A DNA stretch of 64,000 nucleotides from Pseudomonas khavaziana (lineage in GTDB: Bacteria > Pseudomonadota > Gammaproteobacteria > Pseudomonadales > Pseudomonadaceae): assembly GCF_019145205.1 (NCBI RefSeq), contig NZ_JAHSTT010000005.1, forward strand, positions 310,001 through 374,000. Reading direction: 5' to 3'. A program made the position numbers and the translations under genes. Position 1 is the first letter of the stretch, and each line of letters begins with the position of its first letter. The notes below the pieces were generated by a model that worked only from the letters and a program-made list of their open reading frames with translations, had not been told where the DNA came from and made no database searches. Shown in pieces: positions 29,689 through 36,938 of the stretch.

Positions 29689-31296
29689 CGCCGCGAGAAA
29701 ACCCTCGACTACAGCGCCGTGCAAGAACGCGGTTTCAACCTCGACGGCCAGCCCCTCAGCGGGGCAGTCAACGGCCAGGGCCCGCTGGCGTTGGACAACC
29801 GCGCGCCCTCCGTCACCCGCGTTCAAGGAATGCCGGACATAGCCCCGGTAGACAACAGCCACAAGTACCTGATCGAAACCAACCCGGCGCTCACCGACCT
29901 CAAGCAATTCATGAGCTCCGACTACCTGCTCGGCAAACTGGGCTACGACCCTGACGCCAGCTGGAAGCGCCTGGGCGACGGCCTGTACGAGCAACGCCTG
30001 ATCCGCGAAGCCGTGGTGGCCCGCACGGGCCAACGCTACATCAATGGCCTCGCCAGCGATGACCAACTGTTCCGCTACCTGATGGACAACGCCATCTCTT
30101 ACAAGGACTCGCTCAACCTGCAACTGGGCGTGTCGCTGTCTGCCGAGCAAGTCGCGGCGCTGACCCACGACATCGTGTGGATGGAAGAAGCCGAGGTCAA
30201 CGGCCAGAAAGTCCTGACCCCGGTGCTCTACCTGGCCCAGGCCAACAACCGCCTGGCCCCCAACGGCGCGCTGATCCAGGGCCAGGACGTGAGCCTGGTC
30301 ACTGGCGGCGACCTGATCGCCATCGCCGGCACCGACCTCACGCTGGTCGCCAGCAAAATCAGCGCCGGCAATGAAGCCTATGTGCACGCTGATAACGAAC
30401 TGCAAATGCTGGCGGCGCAGGACAGCCACTACTCGCTGTATGACATGAGCAAGAAGGGTAATTGGGGCAGCAAGAAGACCCAGCGTGATGAAGTGACCGA
30501 TGTGAAGAATGTCGGGAGTGAGGTCAAGACTGGGGGAGATTTGACGCTGGAGAGCGGTGGGGATCAGAAGTATCAGGCGGCGAAGCTTGAGAGTGGGGGG
30601 GATATTGCGATTGTCAGTGGGGGGGCGGTCGAGTTTGAGGCGGTGAAGGATCTGCATCAGGAGAGCCACGAGAAGAGCAAGGGAGATGCGTTCTGGACAT
30701 CGTCAAAAGGAAAAGGAAATACAGATGAGACCCTGCGCCAGACCCAAATGGTGGCTGAGGGAAATATCGCGATCAAGGCGGTGGAAGGCCTGGAGATCGA
30801 CGTCAGGCAGGTCAACCAGCAAACCGTCAGCCAATCGATTGATGCGATGGTCAAGGCCGATCCGCAATTGGCCTGGATTAAAGAGGCCGAGGCTCGTGGG
30901 GATGTGGACTGGAGGCAGGTCAAGGAGATTCACGACAGCTTCAAGTACAGCAACTCGGGGCTGGGGCCGGCTTCGCAGATCATTATTGCGATTGTGATGG
31001 CTGCATTTGTTGGACCTGCAGCCATGGGGGCAATGACCACCGCAGGGGCTGGTATTGGCGTCGCGGCTGGCACGGGCGCTATTGCCGCAGGTGCTGCGAC
31101 TAATGCCACGGTGAGTGCGGTTAATAATCGCGGCAACCTCGGCGCGGTATTTAAAGACGTCACTTCGTCTGATGCGATGAAGGGATACGCAGTATCTGGC
31201 CTCACAGCAGGTTTCACGGCGGCATATTTTGACGGTTGGACGGGAAGTAAAACGACTCAAGCTTCCGGAAAAATCGACTTACAACTAATACGCTGA
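29689..31296 (+). pseudogene. Fragment of CdiA/FHA-type exoprotein (module 2, upstream part)
   Basis: A second, larger piece of the same exoprotein family. The frame is recognisable from DRREKTLDYSAVQERGFNLD (29686 onward) through the stalk (YLAQANNRLAPNGALIQGQD, GGDLTLESGGDQKYQAAKLE) to the hydrophobic pretoxin region (IIIAIVMAAFVGPAAMGAMT) and AGFTAAYFDGWTGSKTTQ. It lacks the N-terminal secretion domain. A single-base loss near 31275-31279 breaks the frame: the expected GKIDLTTNTLKGVGQF is split, and translation ends at 31296. The rest continues in the next frame from 31278. Confidence 0.87.
30307..30394 (+). repeat. Direct repeat A, copy 2
   Basis: This copy matches 26875-26962 at 86 of 88 bases. 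Here the sequence continues normally (AACGAACTGC) where copy 1 runs into the deletion. Confidence 0.9.
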
Positions 31297-32597
31297 AGGG
31301 CGTAGGGCAGTTTGCGGCCAACCAGACGCTACAGAACGGCACATCGACCGTGCTTAAAAAAGCGCTGGGTCAGGATGCCGATTTGGGTGATGCACTCACC
31401 AGCGTGTTATTCAATACATTAGCGGCCACCAGCTTCAACGCAGTTGGTGAAATAGGTTTGAAGACGGGCAGCATCGAAAAAGTAGCTACCCACGCGCTCG
31501 TTGGTGGATTTATCGCGGAGGTGGCCGGAGGAGATTTTGTTAGCGGGGCTATCGCCGCCGGAGCTAACGAAGCACTGGCAAACCATCTACGCCGCTTGGC
31601 TACCGATATAAGCCCTGAGAAGCGGGACGTCCTTCTAACCACCGCCGCTCAACTGATTGGTGTCGCTGCAGCAGCAGTTGTTGATGGTGGCGCCGACACG
31701 AAAAATCTTCAAGTTGCCGCATGGGCTGCTCAGAATGCCACCAATTACAACAGCTTAAATCATGAAGATGCCGCCGATTTTGTAGCAGATATGAATATCT
31801 GCGGGAAAGACGTGACGTGCCAGCAGAAAACGTGGAAGGCAGGTAAGTACGACGATATCAGCCTCGGAAATTATGAAGAGGCCATGAAAACCGCTGGCCC
31901 GGCGTGGGCAAAGTCTCAGATAACAACGCTCGAAGGTGGTTTGTTTGCGCTTAAATCGCTCAACTGCCAAACAGATGTGTGTTTTAACTACAAGCAGACA
32001 TTGGAGGCTAGGGCGTATGAGAATCTGGATAAGCTCCATACGTTGGTTAACACCTATGAGCCTTATATTGCAGGCATAGCTGGTGGTGTTGCTGGAGGCG
32101 TGCGTCCTAAACAGCCTACGCTTCGAGAGGGTGAGACAGCAGGTGCGCAGGCTGGTAAATCAGAGGCGTACTGGAGTAAGGTTAACGCTGAAACCGGCGG
32201 TGCAAAAGCGACAGGCGAAGTAGTGCCTCCCGCGCCTATTGTTACTTCTGGTGCGACTCGGACAGGTGTTGTTCGTACAAATGCCGCAGACTGGAGAGCA
32301 CTGCGTGATAACTGGGATGACCTTGGGTATGGTCAAATCTTAAGTACTGAAAATCGGGCCGCGATTGCTAAAGGAAGGACTCCAAAAGTCGACGATACAT
32401 GGGTTAAGGTTTTTCCTGAAGATGCAGGGCTAAAGGGCGAGAGAATTCCTATGCACCATGTTCAGGGGTCTCCACTTACTGTGCCACTGCCTGATACACG
32501 GCATTTGGACGCGCATATGCCAGGAGGGTTTAGATATAATCCGGGCGGTCCAGGGTCGGCTCTCCCGGCATACCCTCCGAAAAAAGGAGCTGAATAA
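31278..32597 (+). pseudogene. CdiA C-terminal region with putative nuclease toxin (module 2, out of frame with upstream)
   Basis: This is the continuation of module 2 after the frameshift. The first part is colinear with module 1 (TLKGVGQFAANQTLQNGTST, ATHALVGGFIAEVAGGD) and holds the pretoxin motif NATNYNSLNHED. After the conserved stretch AETGGAKATG the tail is unrelated to module 1: WRALRDNWDDLGYGQILSTE, KGERIPMHHVQGSPLTVPLP, DTRHLDAHMPGGFRYNPGGP. The HH pair and later H-D-H suggest a metal-dependent nuclease, perhaps of the HNH/Endo VII group, but this is inference. Its stop overlaps the next start by one base. Confidence 0.8.
32199..32215 (+). repeat. Direct repeat B, copy 1 (toxin exchange point)
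   Basis: GGTGCAAAAGCGACAGG is identical to 33032-33048. It encodes the last shared residues (GAKATG) before the variable toxin. Confidence 0.9.
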
Positions 32598-33028
32598 TGC
32601 ATTCCGTACCGCTAGAGCATGAGAAGCAAAAGTTTATTTTCTACGTGGCTCAGGATTTGGATCAGTCCATTAGATCTAATGTGCGGCAGCTTGTGAATGA
32701 GGTCGCCGCGTCAAGAATATGGAGCGTTGCCCCGCCAACCTTTATTGACGCGATAGACGAAGGGGGCGCGGAAGTAGTGGGTGGAATGTTGGAAATTTAT
32801 TCAGCACTGCAACCAAATATACTCTCTGTTGATATGGACTCGAAAAATCTAGATGAAGTAGAGGAACTAATCTGTGCCGTAAAAAAACTATCTGAAAAAG
32901 AAAGTCTTTCCTTTGAGTTTCAGCTAGATACTACTTTTGTCGGCGCCATTGATGATGGTGTTATTGATCGAGTCCTGCTGGAGGGGCTGCTTGTGCCGTG
33001 GCGGAATCATATCAAAGGGAAAATTTGA
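32597..33028 (+). CDS. Putative immunity protein for module 2 toxin
   Basis: A 143-residue cytoplasmic protein of no family I recognise, rich in acidic residues (DMDSKNLDEVEELICAVKKL, TTFVGAIDDGVIDRVL). The ATG overlaps the toxin stop (TAATG) and follows AAAAGGAG, the tight coupling typical of toxin/immunity pairs. The immunity role is inferred from position only. It is AT-rich compared with the FHA part. Confidence 0.65.
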   Translation: MHSVPLEHEKQKFIFYVAQDLDQSIRSNVRQLVNEVAASRIWSVAPPTFIDAIDEGGAEVVGGMLEIYSALQPNILSVDMDSKNLDEVEELICAVKKLSEKESLSFEFQLDTTFVGAIDDGVIDRVLLEGLLVPWRNHIKGKI

Positions 33029-33031
33029 GTT

Positions 33032-33048
33032 GGTGCAAAAGCGACAGG
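33032..33048 (+). repeat. Direct repeat B, copy 2 (toxin exchange point)
   Basis: The same 17 bases as 32199-32215, placed three bases after the module 2 immunity stop. Confidence 0.9.
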
Positions 33049-33151
33049 TGGTGCAGTAGAGCTAAAATTTGACACGACTACCCGGACTTGGACAACTCCA
33101 GCAGGTCTAGACTATGGACAAGGATCGGTTCAAGGAAACAGAGTTTTGCAT
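33032..33151 (+). pseudogene. Stub of a third CdiA-type toxin
   Basis: The 40 codons GAKATGGAVELKFDTTTRTW to GQGSVQGNRVLH begin at direct repeat B and read as the start of another polymorphic toxin tail; similar 'TWTTPAGLDYGQGS' starts occur in CdiA toxins. The frame is broken off at about 33151 by the transposase remnant. No immunity gene for it is left. Confidence 0.7.
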
Positions 33152-33400
33152 GCGCCCATCGCAGCAACGTTTGATCGAAAAATCATTCACGGCCTTCTGA
33201 CAAGAACGGTCGGCATTCATGGCTTGAGCCAGAAACATCGACAGTGTTTCAGTCGGCGGAAACAAGCGTTGACGATGCTTGGGCATCACTGACTCGGCAC
33301 GCTGTAGCAGCTCCGGATCGGCTAGCAGCTTAAAGAACGCATGGGCATTGCTGTTTTTGGTGTGCTGCTGAATGCGCTGCTGTTGATGCCTGACGATTTG
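33152..33400 (-). pseudogene. IS4-family transposase remnant (N-terminal part)
   Basis: The minus frame reads NSNAHAFFKLLADPELLQRA, then MPKHRQRLFPPTETLSMFLA and NADRSCQKAVNDFS, a clear match to the N-terminus of IS4-type transposases ('DRSCQ.AVN'). It is cut short after about 75 residues, at the junction with the toxin stub near 33151. No DDE catalytic part and no terminal inverted repeats are seen, so it is a dead relic. Confidence 0.75.
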
Positions 33401-33461
33401 ACGTCTACGATTCCCGCGGGCTGTCCTTGTTCTAGTGGTGTGTGTTCGCAACTATCACCGT

Positions 33462-33484
33462 AGGCCAAGGGCGGCCTTTTTTCA
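33462..33484 (+). terminator. Weak terminator-like hairpin
   Basis: AGGCC/GGCCT with loop AAGGGC is followed by a T-run. It may end transcription through the cdi remnants. Confidence 0.4.
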
Positions 33485-33566
33485 TTTTTTTGTAATCAGA
33501 TCAGCCGGTTAGCTGTTAAGTAAGTGCCGTTCAAATCTGTCCCTTTTTCTGCTATATGGCGTGAAG

Positions 33567-34121
33567 CTATCGCTGTTTATTCTTATTTATTAAAAATCTC
33601 GGTATGTATAATAGGGAGAAATATAAAATCAAAGTAACAAAATAAATAATAAATAGCACGCCTGAAGAGAATATTGCATATGTGAATATGTGTGTGCCAA
33701 ACAATCGCCATTTCAAGTTGTGAGCCGCCAGATCATGCGGGCAAAAATAGCTCACGGATACGATCATATAGATAAAACTCGATAAAACTATCAAACCGAA
33801 CAGATATTTGCTGATGGTCATGTTTGCATATTGATCAGCATCGATGATCATCCCCTTGCGGACCTTCAAAAAAAAGATCACCGCAAATATCGGTCCGAGC
33901 AAGCCAATGTAGTTAGTTATCACTGTGGAGCTGAAAGGAAAGTTAGACGACCAAAACCCCACCTCGCCGAGCAGGTAAGTGTTTATGAAGCTTTCAATAT
34001 TTGCATAGGGCGCGGATGTGGCGTTTGCAGGAAATAAAAAAGCTATGAAAAATATAGGTGCCATGGTCATTGCAATGAATAGATAGGGCAGAGGTATGGT
34101 CTGTTTGATTGGCTTGTTCAT
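33567..34121 (-). CDS. Membrane immunity protein for the pore-forming bacteriocin (putative)
   Basis: A 184-residue protein with about four hydrophobic helices (PYLFIAMTMAPIFFIAFLF, YIGLLGPIFAVIFFLKV, YLFGLIVLSSFIYMIVSV, FSSGVLFIIYFVTLILYF). Immunity proteins against pore-forming colicins are inner-membrane proteins of this kind that stop the channel from opening. It lies just downstream of the bacteriocin gene on the same strand, 80 bases away. The ATG at 34121 (MNKPIKQTIPLPYLF) is preferred; a longer in-frame start at 34175 would lie inside the hairpin. Sequence family not recognised; role inferred from topology and position. Confidence 0.75.
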   Translation of the reverse strand: MNKPIKQTIPLPYLFIAMTMAPIFFIAFLFPANATSAPYANIESFINTYLLGEVGFWSSNFPFSSTVITNYIGLLGPIFAVIFFLKVRKGMIIDADQYANMTISKYLFGLIVLSSFIYMIVSVSYFCPHDLAAHNLKWRLFGTHIFTYAIFSSGVLFIIYFVTLILYFSLLYIPRFLINKNKQR

Positions 34122-34163
34122 TGCTTGGAAATCCCGTTGTACGATTTTTAATGCTAACACGCT

Positions 34164-34195
34164 GGGTCCGGACAAGACTCGGCTCGCCCGGACCC
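34164..34195. other. Strong inverted repeat between bacteriocin and immunity genes
   Basis: GGGTCCGG (34164-34171) and CCGGACCC (34188-34195) form a perfect 8-bp stem. The T-rich side faces the plus strand, so for the leftward genes it is more likely an mRNA-stability or attenuation structure than a full terminator. Confidence 0.6.
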
Positions 34196-34201
34196 TTTGT
34201 T

Positions 34202-35590
34202 TTAGTTAAGAATCAGGTTGTTGATCTCATCGACTTTGGCTGCATCAAAATAGGCGGCGGTGGCTGCCATCATCATGGCCACCACGACGACTCCAGCGGC
34301 AGCCGACGCAAAAACAGGAAAGAAGAACGCCATGCTGGTGGCGAGCAAAATTCCAGCACCTGTGCCGACTGCCATCGCTTCAAGTTCAAGCATAAGAGGC
34401 TTCCAGTCGCCGGTTTGAAAACCGGAGACAGTTTTCTCGCGAATGGCTTCTGCTTGTACGACTTTACCGACCACACCGAATGCTTTGCCCAAACGGGTGA
34501 TGTTATCCGCAAAGGTCGCCTTATCCAGTGCATTCAGCGCATCGACCACTGCTTGGGTGTCCAACGCATTGAGTTTCATAGCGGGGTTGGCGCTGATTTT
34601 CTCAAAGGTCGCCATTGCTTCTGCATAACTTCTGATTTTCTTGCCAGCGATCTCAGCTTGCATGTCTTGGGCAACCTTGCTCAAGTTGGCACCATATTTT
34701 TGAAGCATTTGCTCATTGGCGGTCGATACGAAGCTGACTGCGTCTGTATAGGCAGCCTTTTCATCGGGTGTGAGCTCTTTGGTAACGGTAACTGCGGTTT
34801 CGCCTTTGATCACTACCTCAAAGGGCGTAGCGCCATGAGCGTCAAATACGCTTTGAAGCGTATTTGCAGCCGCCTCGCCGATGGCCGCTTTGAAACCGGC
34901 AGGCATCGAATCGTAGGTGTGGTTGGCGGCGGATACGGAGCCGGTAAATTGATAACTACCGTCCTGACCCTTATTGAGGGTGCCTTGCAAGGTCAGGGAA
35001 AGATTGTCTATCCATGTTGCAAGCTGCCAGGACGTAGCGTCTGGCGTAAAAGGAATGTTGCCAATGGAAATCGGCGACGTTCCAATTGGCGCTGAGGCTA
35101 GAACATCATTGAACACAGCGCTTGAGATACTCGGTGAGTTCAGCCCGAATAGGTTGATTGAGGTTTCGGTTGGAGTACCTTTGCCGTAAAGGAAGTGCCC
35201 AACGGCTGCGACCGGAGTCAGGTCACCGCCCGAGAGGCCTGGAGAGGAGGTTACGCCACCTGATTGGAAATATTGCTGGGCGTAATTCAAACCATGGCCA
35301 GAAGTCAGGCCCGGATTAAAGTAAAGGTAGCTATCTGCAAACGGCACCGATTGCAAATCATGGACAATCCCTGGCGCTGGCCCACCTGTCATTCCCCAGG
35401 TGACCTGTTCGTTGGCGATTTTGATTAGCATCTCGCGCCACAACCCCTGGCGATAATAAGCAAAGCGTTCCAGCATCTGCCCTTGGAACACAACCGCCGG
35501 GTTCGGCGCGGGAAACGGCAGGCCTCCAGGATTTGCCGGGTAACCGGGCTCGGTGGCAGTGACGACGATGGGTGGAAGAACGATAGTCAT
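34202..35590 (-). CDS. Colicin-like bacteriocin: degenerate colicin-M-like part plus pore-forming domain
   Basis: This is a 462-residue secreted-type toxin without signal peptide. Residues 4-13 (VLPPIVVTAT) look like a TonB box for entry through a TonB-dependent receptor. Residues about 95-265 resemble the colicin M fold (GHGLNYAQQYFQSGG, LTLQGTLNKGQDGSYQFTGS), but the catalytic D-x-Y-D-x5-H-R pattern appears as H224-T-Y226-D227 and F233-K234, so the lipid II hydrolase is probably dead. Residues about 272-462 match pore-forming colicins: an amphipathic helix bundle, TGDWKPLMLELEAMAVG, then a hydrophobic hairpin (AMAVGTGAGILLATSMAFFF; VFASAAAGVVVVAMMMA). The immunity gene follows. A LexA box lies upstream. 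The ATG at 35590 follows AAGGAT. Confidence 0.85.
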   Translation of the reverse strand: MTIVLPPIVVTATEPGYPANPGGLPFPAPNPAVVFQGQMLERFAYYRQGLWREMLIKIANEQVTWGMTGGPAPGIVHDLQSVPFADSYLYFNPGLTSGHGLNYAQQYFQSGGVTSSPGLSGGDLTPVAAVGHFLYGKGTPTETSINLFGLNSPSISSAVFNDVLASAPIGTSPISIGNIPFTPDATSWQLATWIDNLSLTLQGTLNKGQDGSYQFTGSVSAANHTYDSMPAGFKAAIGEAAANTLQSVFDAHGATPFEVVIKGETAVTVTKELTPDEKAAYTDAVSFVSTANEQMLQKYGANLSKVAQDMQAEIAGKKIRSYAEAMATFEKISANPAMKLNALDTQAVVDALNALDKATFADNITRLGKAFGVVGKVVQAEAIREKTVSGFQTGDWKPLMLELEAMAVGTGAGILLATSMAFFFPVFASAAAGVVVVAMMMAATAAYFDAAKVDEINNLILN

Positions 35591-35839
35591 GAGTCGATAT
35601 CCTTATCGATATATATTTCGGTCAATTTTTGGGAATTACCCCTCTGGCTCGGCCTCGCCGCGCTGCTCGTCGGTAGCGATGGATCGGCATAAGATGAGGC
35701 CTGTTGATACTGTGTATCCATACAGTTAAATTTTCAAGGCGAAAATATGCATTTGTGCATTTTTCTGATGTGCGGGTTGTTTCTGCACTCAAGACGCGCC
35801 GATCGCTCCTGGCGGTCTGCCCTAAAAAGGAGAAACGAT
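35591..35839. other. Divergent control region of bacteriocin and AraC genes
   Basis: This AT-rich region holds the LexA box and presumably the bacteriocin promoter to its left; the rightward AraC promoter is not obvious. A palindrome ATGCATTTGTGCAT lies at about 35748-35761. Confidence 0.5.
35708..35727. promoter_or_regulatory. LexA (SOS) box
   Basis: TACTGTGTATCCATACAGTT contains CTGT-N8-ACAG, close to the consensus TACTGTATATATATACAGTA. It lies about 118 bases upstream of the bacteriocin start, so DNA damage should induce the toxin. Confidence 0.88.
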
Positions 35840-35920
35840 ATGATGCTCACAGCCCCTTCCTGCAATTGCCGACATAGCTCGCTTCTCTCAAGACCAGCAA
35901 ACGCCTCGATGGCCTGCTGA
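35840..35920 (+). CDS. Possible leader peptide of the AraC-type gene
   Basis: A 26-codon frame (MMLTAPSCNCRHSSLLSRPA, then NASMAC) has an excellent binding site AAAAAGGAG 7 bases before its first ATG. It ends one base before the AraC ATG (TGAAATG), which itself lacks a clear Shine-Dalgarno. This suggests translational coupling. It is very short and resembles no known peptide. Confidence 0.4.
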   Translation: MMLTAPSCNCRHSSLLSRPANASMAC

Positions 35921-35921
35921 A

Positions 35922-36656
35922 ATGAACGTGCCTACCCCACTAGCCGCACTCGCCGCTAACTATGAACACGGCCACATCGTGGCGCCCCATCGACATGACG
36001 AGGGCCAGCTCGTCTATGCCATCAACGGCGTGATGCTGGTGTCGGTGGAGGCGACGGCCTGGGTGGTGCCTTCCGGGCATGCATTGTGGGTGCCGTCGGG
36101 GAGGGAGCATCAGATCCGCATGACCGGTGAGGTGCGTATGCGCACCTTGTTGATCTCGCCGGGCGCGCATCGTGGCTTGACGTTGGAGTGCGAGGTCATC
36201 AGGGTTTCGCCGCTGTTGCGTGAGCTGATCGTCGCTGCGGGGGATAAGCTCGACAGTGAGCCGGCGTTGTTGCGCCACGCGCAGATTGTCGAGTTGATTT
36301 TTTCGGAGCTCGACCGGGCACAACGGGTGCTGGCGCATGTGCCGATCCCGGATGAGCCGAGGCTCAAGTCGTTGTGTGCGGGCTTTATCGACAACCCTTC
36401 CCAGGAGTCGACACTGGAGAGTTGGGCGCTGCAGCTCAATATGAGTTCGCGCACCCTGGCGCGGCTGTTCCAGAAAGAGTTGGGCATGAGTTATGGCGAA
36501 TGGCGCAAGCGCACGCGGCTTTTGCTCAGCATGCAGCGCCTGGCCTGTGGTGTGTCGATCCTGGAAGTGGCGCTGGAGCATGGCTATCAGAGCCCGAGTG
36601 CGTTTACTGCGATGTTCAAGCGCACCATGGGTTACACCCCGAGTAACTGTCGATGA
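35922..36656 (+). CDS. AraC-family regulator with N-terminal cupin
   Basis: A 244-residue transcription factor. The N-terminal cupin (HIVAPHRHDEGQLVYAINGV, then VVPSGHALWVPSGREHQIRM) should sense a small molecule; the C-terminal double helix-turn-helix reads ALQLNMSSRTLARLFQKELG and FTAMFKRTMGYTP. It is transcribed toward the efflux genes, which start 280 bases on, and is the likely regulator of them. The ligand is unknown. Confidence 0.9.
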   Translation: MNVPTPLAALAANYEHGHIVAPHRHDEGQLVYAINGVMLVSVEATAWVVPSGHALWVPSGREHQIRMTGEVRMRTLLISPGAHRGLTLECEVIRVSPLLRELIVAAGDKLDSEPALLRHAQIVELIFSELDRAQRVLAHVPIPDEPRLKSLCAGFIDNPSQESTLESWALQLNMSSRTLARLFQKELGMSYGEWRKRTRLLLSMQRLACGVSILEVALEHGYQSPSAFTAMFKRTMGYTPSNCR

Positions 36657-36703
36657 GTGTGATTTGACTTGGCGACAGGCTTCCCTGTCAGCCTGGGTTC
36701 AAA

Positions 36704-36723
36704 TGTGGGAGGGGGCTTGCCCT
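36704..36723 (+). repeat. Single REP (GGAGGGGGCTTGCCC)
   Basis: TGTGGGAGGGGGCTTGCCC without its inverted partner, placed 8 bases before the next REPIN. It is probably a decayed half-element. Confidence 0.75.
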
Positions 36724-36731
36724 AATGCCCC

Positions 36732-36831
36732 TGTAGGAGCGAGCTTGCTCGCGAGAAACCCATAGGCGCCGCGTTTACTTAGGAAACACGCGTTATCGTT
36801 GACGTTTTTCGCGAGCAAGCTCGCTCCTACA
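36732..36831. repeat. REPIN (GAGCGAGCTTGCTCGCGA type)
   Basis: It opens TGTAGGAGCGAGCTTGCTCG and closes TCGCTCCTACA. The middle contains 'GCGTTATCGTTG' as in the copies at 2429 and 19341, so the whole REPIN, not only its arms, is conserved. It lies between the AraC gene and the efflux operon. Confidence 0.92.
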
Positions 36832-36938
36832 GACCCGCACCTTGTCCCAATCAAAACGATGGTTGTCCGGAACTCGGGAGATTCGCACCTCGTTGCGCTC
36901 TTACCCTGGGTCTCTACTTGGCCTTCTGGATTTCTTCG

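Noticed and set aside
33107..33451. Full 114-codon minus frame as an intact gene
   Set aside because: Only the middle matches an IS4 transposase; both ends are unrelated sequence, so it is a remnant.
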